A stretch of 50,747 nt of DNA from Planctomycetota bacterium (lineage in GTDB: Bacteria > Planctomycetota > Planctomycetia > Gemmatales > Gemmataceae): contig JAIOPV010000142.1 of NCBI GenBank assembly GCA_021413735.1, forward strand, positions 1-50,747. The letters run 5' to 3'. Shown here in pieces: positions 25,243-34,021 of the stretch; positions within the stretch are counted from its first letter, which is position 1; each line of letters starts with the position of its first letter. The notes below the pieces were generated by a model. That model made no database searches. It was not told the DNA's origin and saw only the letters and a program-made list of their open reading frames with translations. The translations under genes were made by a program, and so were the position numbers.

Positions 25243-26553
25243 ATGCCACCGGCCCCGCTCGCCCGTTCCGAGAAGTCGCTGCGGACCACCGATTCGCCCA
25301 TCACTTACTACGTCCAGAAAGCACTCGAAACCCCGGCACTGATTTCCTTCGCCGCCGGGTTGGTCGATGAGGGGTCGTTCCCGGTTGCTGAAATCGCTGC
25401 CACCGTCGCCGAGATCATGGCCGATCCGGTGAGTGCTCGCGCTGCATTGCAGTACGGTTCCACGCAAGGTGATCCGAAGTTACGTCAACAGGTGTTGAAG
25501 CACGTTTGCGCTGCCGACGGCGTCAAACCCGCCGAGTTGAACCTTACCACTGCCGATGTCTGCATCACGACCGGCTCGCAGCAATTGCTCTACATTCTCG
25601 GCGAAGTTCTCTTCGATCCGGGCGACATCGTGATTGCCGAAGCGCCGTCGTACTTCGTGTATCACAGCCTGTTGCAGTCGCACGGGGCACGGGTTCTCAC
25701 TGTGCCGACCGACGACGACGGCATGAAGATGGACGCCCTCGAATCGCTGCTCGAAGAGTTGAAGCGAACCGGCGAACTCAGCCGCGTGAAGGTGATTTAC
25801 ACCGTCGATTACTTCCAGAACCCCACCGGGCTGACGCTCAGCGTCGAGCGACGGAAGAAACTGGTGGAGCTTGCACGCAAGTTCAGCACGGACCACCGCA
25901 TCATCATTCTCGAAGACGCTGCGTATCGAGAACTGCGGTACACCGGTCCCGATTTGCCGAGCGTGAAGCGGTTCGACCCCACGAACGAATTCGTCGTTTA
26001 CACGGGCACATTCTCGAAGCCGTGCGCTCCTGGTCTGAAAACCGGCTATGCGATCATGCCGCCAGACGTTATGGAGGCGTTACTCCATCTGAAAGGAAGT
26101 CACGACTTCGGCTCGGGGAACCTCGCGCAGCACGTCGCGGCCAGGCTCATGGAATCGGGAGCTTACGCGCGCCACGTCGAGACATTGCAGGCGATGTATC
26201 GCAACAAACGCGATGTGATGCTCGCCGCGTTCGAGAAAGAATTCCGCGACGTGCCTGGAGCATCGTGGACCGTTCCCGCTGGCGGGTTCTACGTTTGGCT
26301 CACTCTCGAAGGAATCGACACCGGACCGAACGGCTCGCTGGTCGCGGCGGCGCTCGAAGCGGGCGTTCTCTACGTTCCCGGTGAGTTCGGCCACGTCGCC
26401 GACGAAGAAGGCAGCCTGCCGACGAACCACTGCCGAATTTGCTTCGGCGTTGCGACCCCGGAGCTGATTCCAGAAGGAATTCGGCGACTGAGGAAGGCTG
26501 TCGGCGTTGTCATGGCCAAGGAACGTGAGGAAAAGTTGGCGGCGGCGGTTTAG
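25243..26553 (+). CDS. PLP-dependent class I/II aminotransferase (LysN/ARO8-like)
   Basis: This 436-residue fold-type I enzyme resembles the 2-aminoadipate/aromatic/multi-substrate aminotransferases and the catalytic half of MocR regulators. Visible motifs are 'ALQYGSTQGDPKLRQQV' (substrate loop), 'TTGSQQLLYILGEVLFDPGD', 'YTVDYFQNPTGLTLS' (Asn-Pro-Thr-Gly cofactor motif), 'IILEDAAYRELRY' (Asp-x-x-Tyr) and 'TGTFSKPCAPGLKTGY', with the PLP-binding Lys at about residue 259; 'RICFG' near the end supplies the substrate-carboxylate Arg. It transfers amino groups between an amino acid and a 2-oxoacid in the cytoplasm; substrate specificity is not readable. It has an AAAGGA ribosome site and the leader/terminator upstream, whose Ala/Val/Ile codons may reflect control by amino-acid supply. 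Confidence 0.88.
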   Translation: MPPAPLARSEKSLRTTDSPITYYVQKALETPALISFAAGLVDEGSFPVAEIAATVAEIMADPVSARAALQYGSTQGDPKLRQQVLKHVCAADGVKPAELNLTTADVCITTGSQQLLYILGEVLFDPGDIVIAEAPSYFVYHSLLQSHGARVLTVPTDDDGMKMDALESLLEELKRTGELSRVKVIYTVDYFQNPTGLTLSVERRKKLVELARKFSTDHRIIILEDAAYRELRYTGPDLPSVKRFDPTNEFVVYTGTFSKPCAPGLKTGYAIMPPDVMEALLHLKGSHDFGSGNLAQHVAARLMESGAYARHVETLQAMYRNKRDVMLAAFEKEFRDVPGASWTVPAGGFYVWLTLEGIDTGPNGSLVAAALEAGVLYVPGEFGHVADEEGSLPTNHCRICFGVATPELIPEGIRRLRKAVGVVMAKEREEKLAAAV

Positions 26554-26562
26554 GATCGAGTC

Positions 26563-26613
26563 ATCGCTGCTTGCAGCTTCGCAGACTCAGCCCTCGAAGC
26601 CGCAAGCGGCGAT
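26563..26613. terminator. Terminator-like hairpin after aminotransferase gene
   Basis: The arms 26563-26581 and 26595-26613 form a 19-bp stem with one G-U pair and one mismatch and a 13-nt loop. It starts 10 bp after the aminotransferase stop. No T-run follows. Confidence 0.55.
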
Positions 26614-26720
26614 TACCGGGCGAATACCAGATGTTCACAAACCGCGCTCCCCGCGCACGCGGTGGTTTGTTAGAGTGAGAACTAGCGGCGTTGTTCTCAC
26701 ACAGGCACGGCGGGTAACAC

Positions 26721-27344
26721 ATGCGGATCGGGGTTGTAAGCGACACCCACGATCGCCAGGAGGCGGTGGCGGAAGCCGTCCGCCTACTGATGGAGCAGCA
26801 CGTCGAATTAATCCTCCACTGCGGCGACATCGAATCACCCGAAACCGTCCGCGTTTTCAAACCGGTTCCCACACACTTCGTCTTCGGAAACTGGGATAAA
26901 GATAAGGCCCGACTTGCTGCCGCGATCAAGGAAATCGGCGGCACACACTACGAGTCGTTCGGTGCGCTGGAACTTGCCGGCAAGCGCATCGCCTGGGTTC
27001 ACAGCCACGAACGCCACCAACTCCGACAGCTCGAAAACGCCGACTTCTTCGATTACGTCTTCTACGGACACACCCACGTCCGCGAACAGCACCGCACGGG
27101 CAAAACGGTCGTTGCCAACCCTGGCGCGCTATTTCGAGCGAATCCGAAGACGTGCATCGTTCTTGATGTTCAAACCGGCGAGATCAAGCCAATCATTATT
27201 CCGATCGCGCCGAAACCATCCACAAACGGCGCGACGCATACCCCAGCCCCCGACGAAGGGCTCGGCTCGGTCATCACTCCGAGCCTTCGAACCATGCTCG
27301 AACAACTACCTCCACCGGTCGATCCTCCTGCTCCGCCTGGGTAA
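26721..27344 (+). CDS. YfcE/MJ0936-type metallophosphoesterase
   Basis: This 207-residue cytoplasmic calcineurin-like phosphoesterase carries all metal-binding motifs in order: GVVSDTHD (D-x-H, residues 4-11), HCGDIES, FGNWDKDK (GN), WVHSHERH and FYGHTHVREQ (GHTH), followed by 'VANPGALFRANPKTCIVLD'. The family hydrolyses phosphodiester bonds in vitro (E. coli YfcE), with physiological substrates unclear. The C-terminal 40 residues form a Pro-rich tail not found in minimal family members. It has its own upstream gap of about 170 bp after the aminotransferase hairpin. Confidence 0.9.
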   Translation: MRIGVVSDTHDRQEAVAEAVRLLMEQHVELILHCGDIESPETVRVFKPVPTHFVFGNWDKDKARLAAAIKEIGGTHYESFGALELAGKRIAWVHSHERHQLRQLENADFFDYVFYGHTHVREQHRTGKTVVANPGALFRANPKTCIVLDVQTGEIKPIIIPIAPKPSTNGATHTPAPDEGLGSVITPSLRTMLEQLPPPVDPPAPPG

Positions 27345-27478
27345 AATCTGGTCAATTATCACATCGCCTGTCCGTTTCCGCATCCGCCTTGACCCCCTCC
27401 TTTATCCAGGGTATTCCCACCTCCCGCGATGTGTGGCTCACGCCGCAATACCTCGCGAACGCTTCATGAGGAACTTTG

Positions 27479-28102
27479 ATGATGCGCAAATGGATCTCTG
27501 CCGCTGTGGCAATCACTGTGTTGATGCTCGTTCCGGGAAAATCTGAAGCGGGCCTTCTCCCCTACCAGGTATCGGTGACCCCCGATGCCGGTATGTACCG
27601 CTTCACGTACGCGATTTATCTTCCAACGAACTCTGTCCTCCGCCCAGGTGACTACTTCACCATCTACAACTTCGATGGATTTGTCCCTGGTACAGCGGTG
27701 GCAAACGGTTCAGTGTACTCGGCCAACTGGTCATTTTCGTCAAGCAATGTTGGGCCAACCCCGATTGGTGTGCTTCCGGACGATAACCCGGCGATTCCAA
27801 ACCTGACCTGGACGTACAACGGTCCCGTTATCAATGTCGGTGACGACCCAACTGCGGTTGGGATGGGAAATTTCTGGGCAATTTCACAGTATCCCGACAC
27901 AACGCAATCCTGGTTCACTGCCAGCACCGGCAGCACGACTGCCGCGACAGACAACAACATCATTCCGACGACAGTTCCCGTGCCGACTGCACCCCCTCCG
28001 GGGGTTCCAGAACCGGCCACCTTGCTGCTTGCAGGCATCGGCTTTCCGCTGCTCGCTGCCTTCCGACGTCGAAAGATTGTCGAGTGCGAGCAACAACATT
28101 AG
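27479..28102 (+). CDS. PEP-CTERM exported protein (paralogue 1)
   Basis: This is a secreted protein of about 207 residues with a signal peptide (AAVAITVLMLVPGKSEAG) and a C-terminal sorting tail: VPEPATLLLAGIGFPLLAAF, then basic RRRK. The PEP motif, hydrophobic helix and basic end are the PEP-CTERM signal processed by exosortase. The middle is beta-rich ('YRFTYAIYLPTNSVLRPGDY'). ATG 27479 is chosen for the GAGGA ribosome site just before it. A similar gene follows directly; the two share 'GDYFT(I/V)Y', 'N(L)TW.Y.GP' and 'SWFTA' motifs. The role is probably structural or at the surface; the exact function is unknown. Confidence 0.85.
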   Translation: MMRKWISAAVAITVLMLVPGKSEAGLLPYQVSVTPDAGMYRFTYAIYLPTNSVLRPGDYFTIYNFDGFVPGTAVANGSVYSANWSFSSSNVGPTPIGVLPDDNPAIPNLTWTYNGPVINVGDDPTAVGMGNFWAISQYPDTTQSWFTASTGSTTAATDNNIIPTTVPVPTAPPPGVPEPATLLLAGIGFPLLAAFRRRKIVECEQQH

Positions 28103-28328
28103 TGGTTCACGCTTCGTTGAAGAGGTCAGCTCTTTCTGCGTGAGTTGGGCTGAGGTTGAGATGAGCTCGGTTCCGCGCTTCTCAAGTCGCGGTTGACAGC
28201 AAAACGTTACCGGACTAAACCGGTGACTCGAAACGGCCAGCCAGATTGCCGCCGACGGAGGGAGACGCGGCAGTTTGGGATGGTGGCCAAGGATACGCCC
28301 AGAGTCGCTTTTCAAGGAGGGTGAGAGT

Positions 28329-28979
28329 ATGCTTCGTCGAACTTGGATTATGAGTATGTTGGCTGCGGGTCTCGCCGCACTGGCAATGGATGCTCCAGCT
28401 CGTGCCGGTCTGATTCCAGTTTCTGTAACCGTCCAACCAGAGTCCGGTAATTTCCGCTGGACATACAACGTCCCGCTACCAACGGGCATGAAGCTTCAGT
28501 CTGGTGACTACTTCACGGTTTACGATTTCGCAGGTTACGTGAAAGGAACGGGTGGTGTTCTCTCGGCGTATCCGGATCTCGGGCCGGCTTCCGCCGCCAA
28601 CTGGACGTTCTCGACGTCCAAGGTTGGTCCGACACCAGACCGGGTGAGTCCAACGGATGACCCGAATATCGACAACCTGACGTGGAAGTACACGGGGCCA
28701 ACGATCACGAGCGCTGACACACTGACCCAGACGCTCGGGAATTTCGTAGCGACCTCGCTATTTCAAGACACCACGCCGAGCTGGTTCACGGCCACGACCC
28801 ACACGCAAAACGGCAACCCTGCCAACACCGACAACAACATCATCGCCACACTCTCGCCGACGGGTGAAGTCGGACCGCCTCCGCCAGTTCCCGAACCGGC
28901 CACCCTCGCGCTGCTCGGAATTGGTTTGCCGTTGGTCGGTGGAGCCCGTTGGTTCCGCCGCAAGAAAGTCGCCGCTTGA
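28329..28979 (+). CDS. PEP-CTERM exported protein (paralogue 2)
   Basis: This 216-residue protein starts at ATG 28329, preceded by a strong AAGGAGG ribosome site; an in-frame upstream start is rejected. It has a signal peptide (MSMLAAGLAALAMDAPARAG), a beta-rich body ('GNFRWTYNVPLPTGMKLQSG', 'NLTWKYTGPTI', 'TPSWFTATTH') and a C-terminal tail VPEPATLALLGIGLPLVGGA plus RRKK. It aligns along its length with the preceding gene, indicating tandem duplication. Export and exosortase-dependent sorting are inferred from the tail. Confidence 0.87.
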   Translation: MLRRTWIMSMLAAGLAALAMDAPARAGLIPVSVTVQPESGNFRWTYNVPLPTGMKLQSGDYFTVYDFAGYVKGTGGVLSAYPDLGPASAANWTFSTSKVGPTPDRVSPTDDPNIDNLTWKYTGPTITSADTLTQTLGNFVATSLFQDTTPSWFTATTHTQNGNPANTDNNIIATLSPTGEVGPPPPVPEPATLALLGIGLPLVGGARWFRRKKVAA

Positions 28980-29006
28980 TTAACGTCAAGTGAGGAATTC
29001 CCAGCG

Positions 29007-29040
29007 ACCCGGCGCAGCAATGCGGCCGGGTTGCTTTGTT
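29007..29040 (+). terminator. Rho-independent terminator of the PEP-CTERM gene
   Basis: A 10-bp stem with one bulged base (29007-29016 with 29021-29031) closes a GCAA tetraloop and is followed by the T-rich tail TTGCTTTGTT. A group II intron sequence begins at the very next base, as expected for introns that insert behind terminator hairpins. Confidence 0.75.
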
Positions 29041-29460
29041 GTGTGCCAGGCATGTTGTGTATGAGGAGGTGGAAGTCCTCCGCGGGCCGTGGTGAGCGGA
29101 ACCGCAAGGCGAGGCAGGGGTGTCCGTCGTGAGACGGAATCTGAAGGAAGTCGAAGCCCCCAACCGGGAACCGACGCACAGGAACCGGATCAGGCCAGCG
29201 TGGTGGGGTCAGCGGGCAACGGACCGCGAAGCCCAATCTCACTCGGACACACACGAGGGTAAATCCGGCGGGTACTCGGTGAAGCACATACAACTTACCC
29301 TGGGAGGTCTCTCGTTTCGCGAAGGCAACCTTCGCAGCCACGTTGGCAACAACGCGGCACGATACGGGAGAAGTCAGCCGAGGTCGTTGTAGCGGCGGGC
29401 CGGCCCGAGCCGGTGAAGGTCGAGGAAGGACGACGGGGCAAACCCGCCTCCTACCCGATT
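29041..29460 (+). mobile_element. Truncated group II intron (5' ribozyme part only)
   Basis: The segment begins GTGTGCC, a typical group II intron 5' end, and reads like intron domain I: 'GGCCGTGGTGAGCGGAACCG', 'GAATCTGAAGGAAGTCGAAG', 'GAGGGTAAATCCGGCGG', 'TTACCCTGGGAGGTCT' and 'AAGTCAGCCGAGGTCGTTGT'. These match, from memory of the family, conserved stretches of bacterial introns encoding LtrA-like reverse transcriptases. No reverse-transcriptase ORF and no domain V hairpin follow; the phosphatase gene ends at 29486. It is therefore a fragment unable to splice or move by itself. The 3' boundary is approximate and may include the first codons of a lost maturase. Confidence 0.7.
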
Positions 29461-29485
29461 GATTGTCTCCCTGCCGAGGCGACTG

Positions 29486-30295
29486 CTACACTGGCGTTGC
29501 CGCGAGCTTCTTCGCCACTTCTCCGTGCGCCGTGCCATTCGTGCCAAGCAGTCCCTTGCGCTGCGAGAAGTCCGAAGCCTGATACTCAATCGGATTGCCC
29601 GCGAGATCGGTCACGGTGCCGCCAGCCTCTGTGACAAGGATGTGCCCGGCGCAGATATCCCAGTCGTAGAACGTCTCGTAAGTATTCGCGTAAACGTCCG
29701 CTTCGCCCCGAGCAACGAGAGCCAACTTCACGCCGCCGGAGTACGTCTCAATCACCTTCGCAGGCTTCAGCACTTCGACAGGCCGCGACACTTGCCCCGG
29801 CTTCGCCCAACTCTGCGTCAGCACGAACGCGGCCGGTTTCCGCTGCGATACCTTGCATCGCGTGAGCGTATCCGACCCAACAGCGCAATAACAGCCGCGA
29901 CCCCATTGTGCGTAGGTGATGCGATCCTGTGCTGGCTCCGCGACCACGCCAACAACGGGCTGACCATCCACGAGCAACCCAATCATCGTCGAGAACTGGC
30001 CGACCTTCTTGGCGAAACCGCGTGTGCCGTCGATCGGATCCACGACCCAGGTTCGCTTGCCACTCTTGGGGATGTCGTCAAATCCGGGAATCGACTCTTC
30101 TGCGCAAAGTGCGTCATTCGGAAATGCGGCGTGAAGCAACTTCAGGATGAGATCCTGCGATGCCTTGTCAACGTGCGTGCTAATGCTGACATCTGCGTCG
30201 GGAATCGCAACGAACGATTCGTATTCATGACGGATCAGTTTCGATGCTTTCCCCGCTGCTTCGAGCGCGACAAGCAGTTCCTTGTCGTAAATCAT
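29486..30295 (-). CDS. Inositol-monophosphatase-fold phosphatase (CysQ/HAL2-like)
   Basis: This 269-residue Mg-dependent phosphatase has the full metal-site set: AEES (about 68-71), WVVDPIDGTRGF (about 83-94) and YDWDICAGHILVTEAGG (about 211-227). DPIDGTRGF and overall length fit the 3'(2'),5'-bisphosphate nucleotidase branch (recycling of PAP from sulfate assimilation) better than classic inositol monophosphatase, but specificity is not certain. It is cytoplasmic. It follows the ABC-exporter-like gene on the same strand with a 49-bp gap, so may be co-transcribed with it. Its 3' end abuts the truncated group II intron. Confidence 0.88.
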   Translation of the reverse strand: MIYDKELLVALEAAGKASKLIRHEYESFVAIPDADVSISTHVDKASQDLILKLLHAAFPNDALCAEESIPGFDDIPKSGKRTWVVDPIDGTRGFAKKVGQFSTMIGLLVDGQPVVGVVAEPAQDRITYAQWGRGCYCAVGSDTLTRCKVSQRKPAAFVLTQSWAKPGQVSRPVEVLKPAKVIETYSGGVKLALVARGEADVYANTYETFYDWDICAGHILVTEAGGTVTDLAGNPIEYQASDFSQRKGLLGTNGTAHGEVAKKLAATPV

Positions 30296-30344
30296 GCGTC
30301 ATTCCTTCCCTGAAATCCTTGATACTCATCCCCAGCGATTCAGT

Positions 30345-32498
30345 TTATTCCTCCTCGCTGGTTGCGACCTCGCTCGCACTGTCGGCCACCATCTGCAGCC
30401 GACGGTAATGTTCGTTGTTCTCCCACAAATCAGCGTGCGAGCCAGACGCGACGAGGCGGCCTTCCTTCAACAAGAAGACGCGATCGACGCTCTGAAGAGT
30501 CGAGAGGCGGTTCGCCAGGAAGATCAGAGTGCGCCCCGCAGCGGCTCGTTCCAACGTGTCGTCGAGCAGTGCGAGCGTGTCTTCGTCAACGGACCCGGCG
30601 GGTTCTTCGATGATGAGGATGCTCGGGTCGCGGAGCAGGGCACGAGCCAACGCCAACCGGAAACGTTCACCAACCTTCAGGTCGTGGCCGTGTTCGCCGA
30701 CAACGGTTTCGTAACCGTGGGCGAGTTGCTCGATGAACGAGTGAGCGTGTGCGAGTTTCGCCGCTTCGATGATCTGCGGCATCGTGAACTGTTGATCGCC
30801 GCAACCGATGTTGTTCACCACGGTATCGGTGAACATCCAGTTGTTCTGCATCACCGCGACAACCTGCGTTCGCAGCGATTCATGCGTCACCCAGCGGATG
30901 TTCTTGTCTTCGATGCGAATCTCGCCCGCAGTCGGATCCATGAATCGCGGAATCAACTCGATCAAGGCTCGCTTTTCGACCGGGTCCGTGCCGACGATCG
31001 CAACCCGCGACCCGGCCGACACGGTGAAGTTCACGTTCTCCAAAAGTTTGCGACCGGTGCCAGGCTCCTCCAGTTTTACGCCACGGAATTCCACCTTCGT
31101 CGTGAGTGCAGGGAGATATTCCGCGTCGGGTGCTTCCGGTGCCTCGCCCTTGCGTCCCAGGAACTCGACGATTGCGGCAGCCGCTTCGCGACCACGCCGC
31201 AGTTTCAGCCGATAGTCGAACCAGTCGGCAATCGGCGGCATCAGCGACACGAGCGCCACGGCCATCATCGCCAGCCCCGCGACCGTGAACTCGGCAGCAA
31301 GAACTGACCGCCCCGCCAGATACAGCAACGCCACGGTTGCCATCAGGGCGATCGCCCCGAGCAGTGGTTGGGCGAGGGCAGTTCCGCGAAGTTTTCGCCA
31401 CATGGATCGGCCAGACTCGGCAAGTTGCCGTTCGACGCGATTCTGGTTGAATCGCTCCATCCGGAAGCACTTCACGAGTCGCAACAGACTGAGACTTTCG
31501 ACCATCAACGCGAGCGACGTTTCGGCCTGTCGTGCTCCCATTCGACCCTCGCGTCGGTAGTGAGCCGCGAACTGGCCACCGATTAACCAAACGAGAGACG
31601 CGAGGAGCAGGAAGCTCACCGCGAGCCACACGTTCGCGAGCAGGATGAGCACCAGCAATCCCAGCACGAGAATTGGGCTGCGGAATCGGGCAGTCAGCGA
31701 AGCGTGAACGGCGCTTCCGACTGCTTCGGTCTGCCGAGTGAACAATTGAGCTGGTTCGTCGGCACGTGCCAGGAGCGAACCGAGCCGATATGTGTGGACG
31801 TAAACCGCTCGCCGAAGCCGGGTGACGAGGTCAAGCGTGACCGCCGCACTCAGGTAAGCCAATGCGTTGACCATCACGCCCCGAAAGACAGCAATCGTGA
31901 ACGCCAGAATGAACAGCCCCGCGAGGTACGTCGGGTTTGCGTCGTTGTTCGCGCGTGGTCGCCACATCCAGCCATTCCACGATGCGATCGACCCGAGCAA
32001 CTGCCCTGTCCATTGGTTTCGCTCGCGGACAATCAGACTCAAGACTCCAAGCCGGGGAGGTTGGTCCGATGTTGCGGTCGGCTTCTCGGGAAGGTATGCG
32101 TCGGCTGCGGCTTGCCCAACGCGTTCCCGAAGCGCAATGTGAACACCCGCTTGCCAGCGTTGTTCCCACTCGAAAGCTGTTGGCGCGGGGGTCTTCTCGC
32201 CACCGATCAGCACCTTCGCCTGGGCATCCCAGGTCGTAACTCGCTTCACGGCTTCCGCTCGGTCGGCCTCGGGCAATTTCCCCCACTGTTCGGCGAACTC
32301 TTTCTGTTTTGTTGGCGAGAGTTGTGAGTAGCTTCGGATCTGCCCCCGGCTCGCGAGCAGATCCACGAACAGATACAGCAGGACAAGCAGAAGGAGATAC
32401 GTGAAAGCGACGCCGATGGAACTGAGGATCGCGACGATGCGTTCGGCGCGTGCCTTCAGGAAATCGGACTTCAGTTGATTCAGTGCGGAGGAGTCCAC
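30345..32498 (-). CDS. ABC exporter-type protein with degenerate ATPase domain
   Basis: This 717-residue half-transporter layout has six transmembrane helices (the first near residues 22-50, with an inserted soluble loop, then 190-440) and a C-terminal nucleotide-binding domain (about 475-710). The domain aligns well with ABCB exporters, but nearly every catalytic motif is altered: Walker A reads GTDPVEKRA instead of GxxGxGKS/T (Lys about 509), the signature LSGGQ reads LKVGE, Walker B IL(I/L)DE reads ILIIEEP, and the H-loop AHR reads ANR. The Q-loop Gln is kept. ATP hydrolysis is therefore unlikely in a homodimer; it may partner an active subunit or have a regulatory role. No second ABCB-type gene is adjacent. 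Confidence 0.85.
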   Translation of the reverse strand: MDSSALNQLKSDFLKARAERIVAILSSIGVAFTYLLLLVLLYLFVDLLASRGQIRSYSQLSPTKQKEFAEQWGKLPEADRAEAVKRVTTWDAQAKVLIGGEKTPAPTAFEWEQRWQAGVHIALRERVGQAAADAYLPEKPTATSDQPPRLGVLSLIVRERNQWTGQLLGSIASWNGWMWRPRANNDANPTYLAGLFILAFTIAVFRGVMVNALAYLSAAVTLDLVTRLRRAVYVHTYRLGSLLARADEPAQLFTRQTEAVGSAVHASLTARFRSPILVLGLLVLILLANVWLAVSFLLLASLVWLIGGQFAAHYRREGRMGARQAETSLALMVESLSLLRLVKCFRMERFNQNRVERQLAESGRSMWRKLRGTALAQPLLGAIALMATVALLYLAGRSVLAAEFTVAGLAMMAVALVSLMPPIADWFDYRLKLRRGREAAAAIVEFLGRKGEAPEAPDAEYLPALTTKVEFRGVKLEEPGTGRKLLENVNFTVSAGSRVAIVGTDPVEKRALIELIPRFMDPTAGEIRIEDKNIRWVTHESLRTQVVAVMQNNWMFTDTVVNNIGCGDQQFTMPQIIEAAKLAHAHSFIEQLAHGYETVVGEHGHDLKVGERFRLALARALLRDPSILIIEEPAGSVDEDTLALLDDTLERAAAGRTLIFLANRLSTLQSVDRVFLLKEGRLVASGSHADLWENNEHYRRLQMVADSASEVATSEEE

Positions 32499-32663
32499 AA
32501 CAACCTCGGGCTGGCGGCGGAGAACTCGAAGATATCACTGAGCGTAGCAGACGGAACAGAAGTCAGAATAGAGGAAAACCGACCTCTGAGGATCGAAGTG
32601 ATCGGAACAGCACGCATAACACGCGTATCCGGACCCGCTCCCGCTCGATTCTCCACACGAGTC

Positions 32664-33953
32664 TCACTGCCAACCGCGGCGGCGGAACATCCGAACGGCA
32701 ACGGTCAGCCAGACTACTGCAAGTACTGCCGACCCAATCAGGTTCCCCCAGTGATATCGTTCGACCCTGCCGTTGATCGCCGCATGCAGAATGCGGGGTG
32801 CGTGAAACTCGACCGCGAAGTACGGCAAGAACGGGATGTCATTCAATGACGAGATGAGGAGAAGCATCGACACCACCATCAGGTAACACATCCCACCCAG
32901 GAACGCGGCTCGCTGCGTCTTGGCGATCGCTGCGATCGTCATTCCGATTCCCAGGAATCCGCCTGCGACCGCGAAGATCGACAACCAGAAGAACAGCCGG
33001 GTCACGATAACCGGTTGCGAGACGACCGCGATCAATGCCGCGAGAGTGATTCCCGCGACGGGGTAGAACAACGCCTTCGCCGTGACGAGTTCCAGCGACG
33101 AGGCTGGCGAGAGTGCCTGTGCTAGCAGAATGCCGCGTTCGCGTTCCTCGCAACTGAGCGTCGGCAGCAAATACACACAGGTGAAGTACAGTGCGAAGAC
33201 AATGAAGCCCGTTGCGATCACCCCCCGTAAATCGAGGACGTCACCGCCGAGTCCCTCACGCTTCACTTCAAGGTCGGGGACGAGTTGACCCTTGCTGGAG
33301 GTCGCGACGGTCAGCGGGGCACCGAACACGGCGACCTTGGCGTCGAAGTCGGGCTCCTCGTTCCTCACGGCAGCTGCGACCTGATCCTGGAACCGCTTGT
33401 GTGCCTCGGTGAGGAGCCACTGGTTTTCGGAATCGAATTCGGGTTCTGGCGGTGGGGTGATTCCCCGCACCTGAGCCTGAGCAATGTTCCACCTTCGGAT
33501 TTCTCGCCAGAGCCACGCCTCATAGGGAGCGAGTGCCGTCGGGTTGCCTTGTGGGTGCCACACGGAAATGTGGATGGTGGCTCGCCCGGTTGCCGAGTCT
33601 TCGGCACGAATCTGGCGCAACTGAAGGCCGCCGGTCGTGGTCGGGTAGACGATGTAGCCACCCACCGTGTCGGCTTTTGGCAGCGGACGGAAGGCGATCT
33701 GCTGTCGCTCTTCCGCGGTGCGGTGTTCCCTGAGGTGCGTGACGAGGGTGCTATTTCGATCGTAATCGAGGAAACAGGTTTTGATGCCGCCGATCATGCC
33801 CGCGCCGGCACCCGACGAGTCGCCCTTGGGGGCGGACGCCTTGAGCAGCACCGCCAGCGCGATGAGCAGGAATCCCAGCGTGATACCGCCGCGATTGGCG
33901 AGATGTCGCTGCCATTCCTTGACGAGCAAAGCTCGGATGATGTACCAGCGCAT
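32664..33953 (-). CDS. ABC-2 type (NatB-like) permease
   Basis: This 429-residue membrane protein begins with 'IIRALLVKEWQRHLANRGG' and a first helix (TLGFLLIALAVLLKA, about 28-42), followed by a large extracytoplasmic domain (about 45-240) and five or six helices in the C-terminal half (for example 'VIATGFIVFALYFTCVYLLP', 'FWLSIFAVAGGFLGIGMTIA'). This layout is typical of NatB/CcmB-like ABC-2 permeases. It lies 68 bp downstream of the ABC ATPase gene on the same strand, so the two probably form an ATP-driven exporter; the substrate is unknown. The 165 bp before the next gene hold nothing recognisable. Confidence 0.85.
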   Translation of the reverse strand: MRWYIIRALLVKEWQRHLANRGGITLGFLLIALAVLLKASAPKGDSSGAGAGMIGGIKTCFLDYDRNSTLVTHLREHRTAEERQQIAFRPLPKADTVGGYIVYPTTTGGLQLRQIRAEDSATGRATIHISVWHPQGNPTALAPYEAWLWREIRRWNIAQAQVRGITPPPEPEFDSENQWLLTEAHKRFQDQVAAAVRNEEPDFDAKVAVFGAPLTVATSSKGQLVPDLEVKREGLGGDVLDLRGVIATGFIVFALYFTCVYLLPTLSCEERERGILLAQALSPASSLELVTAKALFYPVAGITLAALIAVVSQPVIVTRLFFWLSIFAVAGGFLGIGMTIAAIAKTQRAAFLGGMCYLMVVSMLLLISSLNDIPFLPYFAVEFHAPRILHAAINGRVERYHWGNLIGSAVLAVVWLTVAVRMFRRRGWQ

Positions 33954-34021
33954 AGTCGTGATTCGTGAGTTGGCCGCGACCGGAGGCGAACGCGGTGAAT
34001 GGTTCGGGAGCGTCGCTCATT

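Noticed and set aside
27345-27478. Possible extra small gene before the first PEP-CTERM gene
   Set aside because: No start with a ribosome site and no protein-like composition was seen; it is probably promoter and 5' leader.
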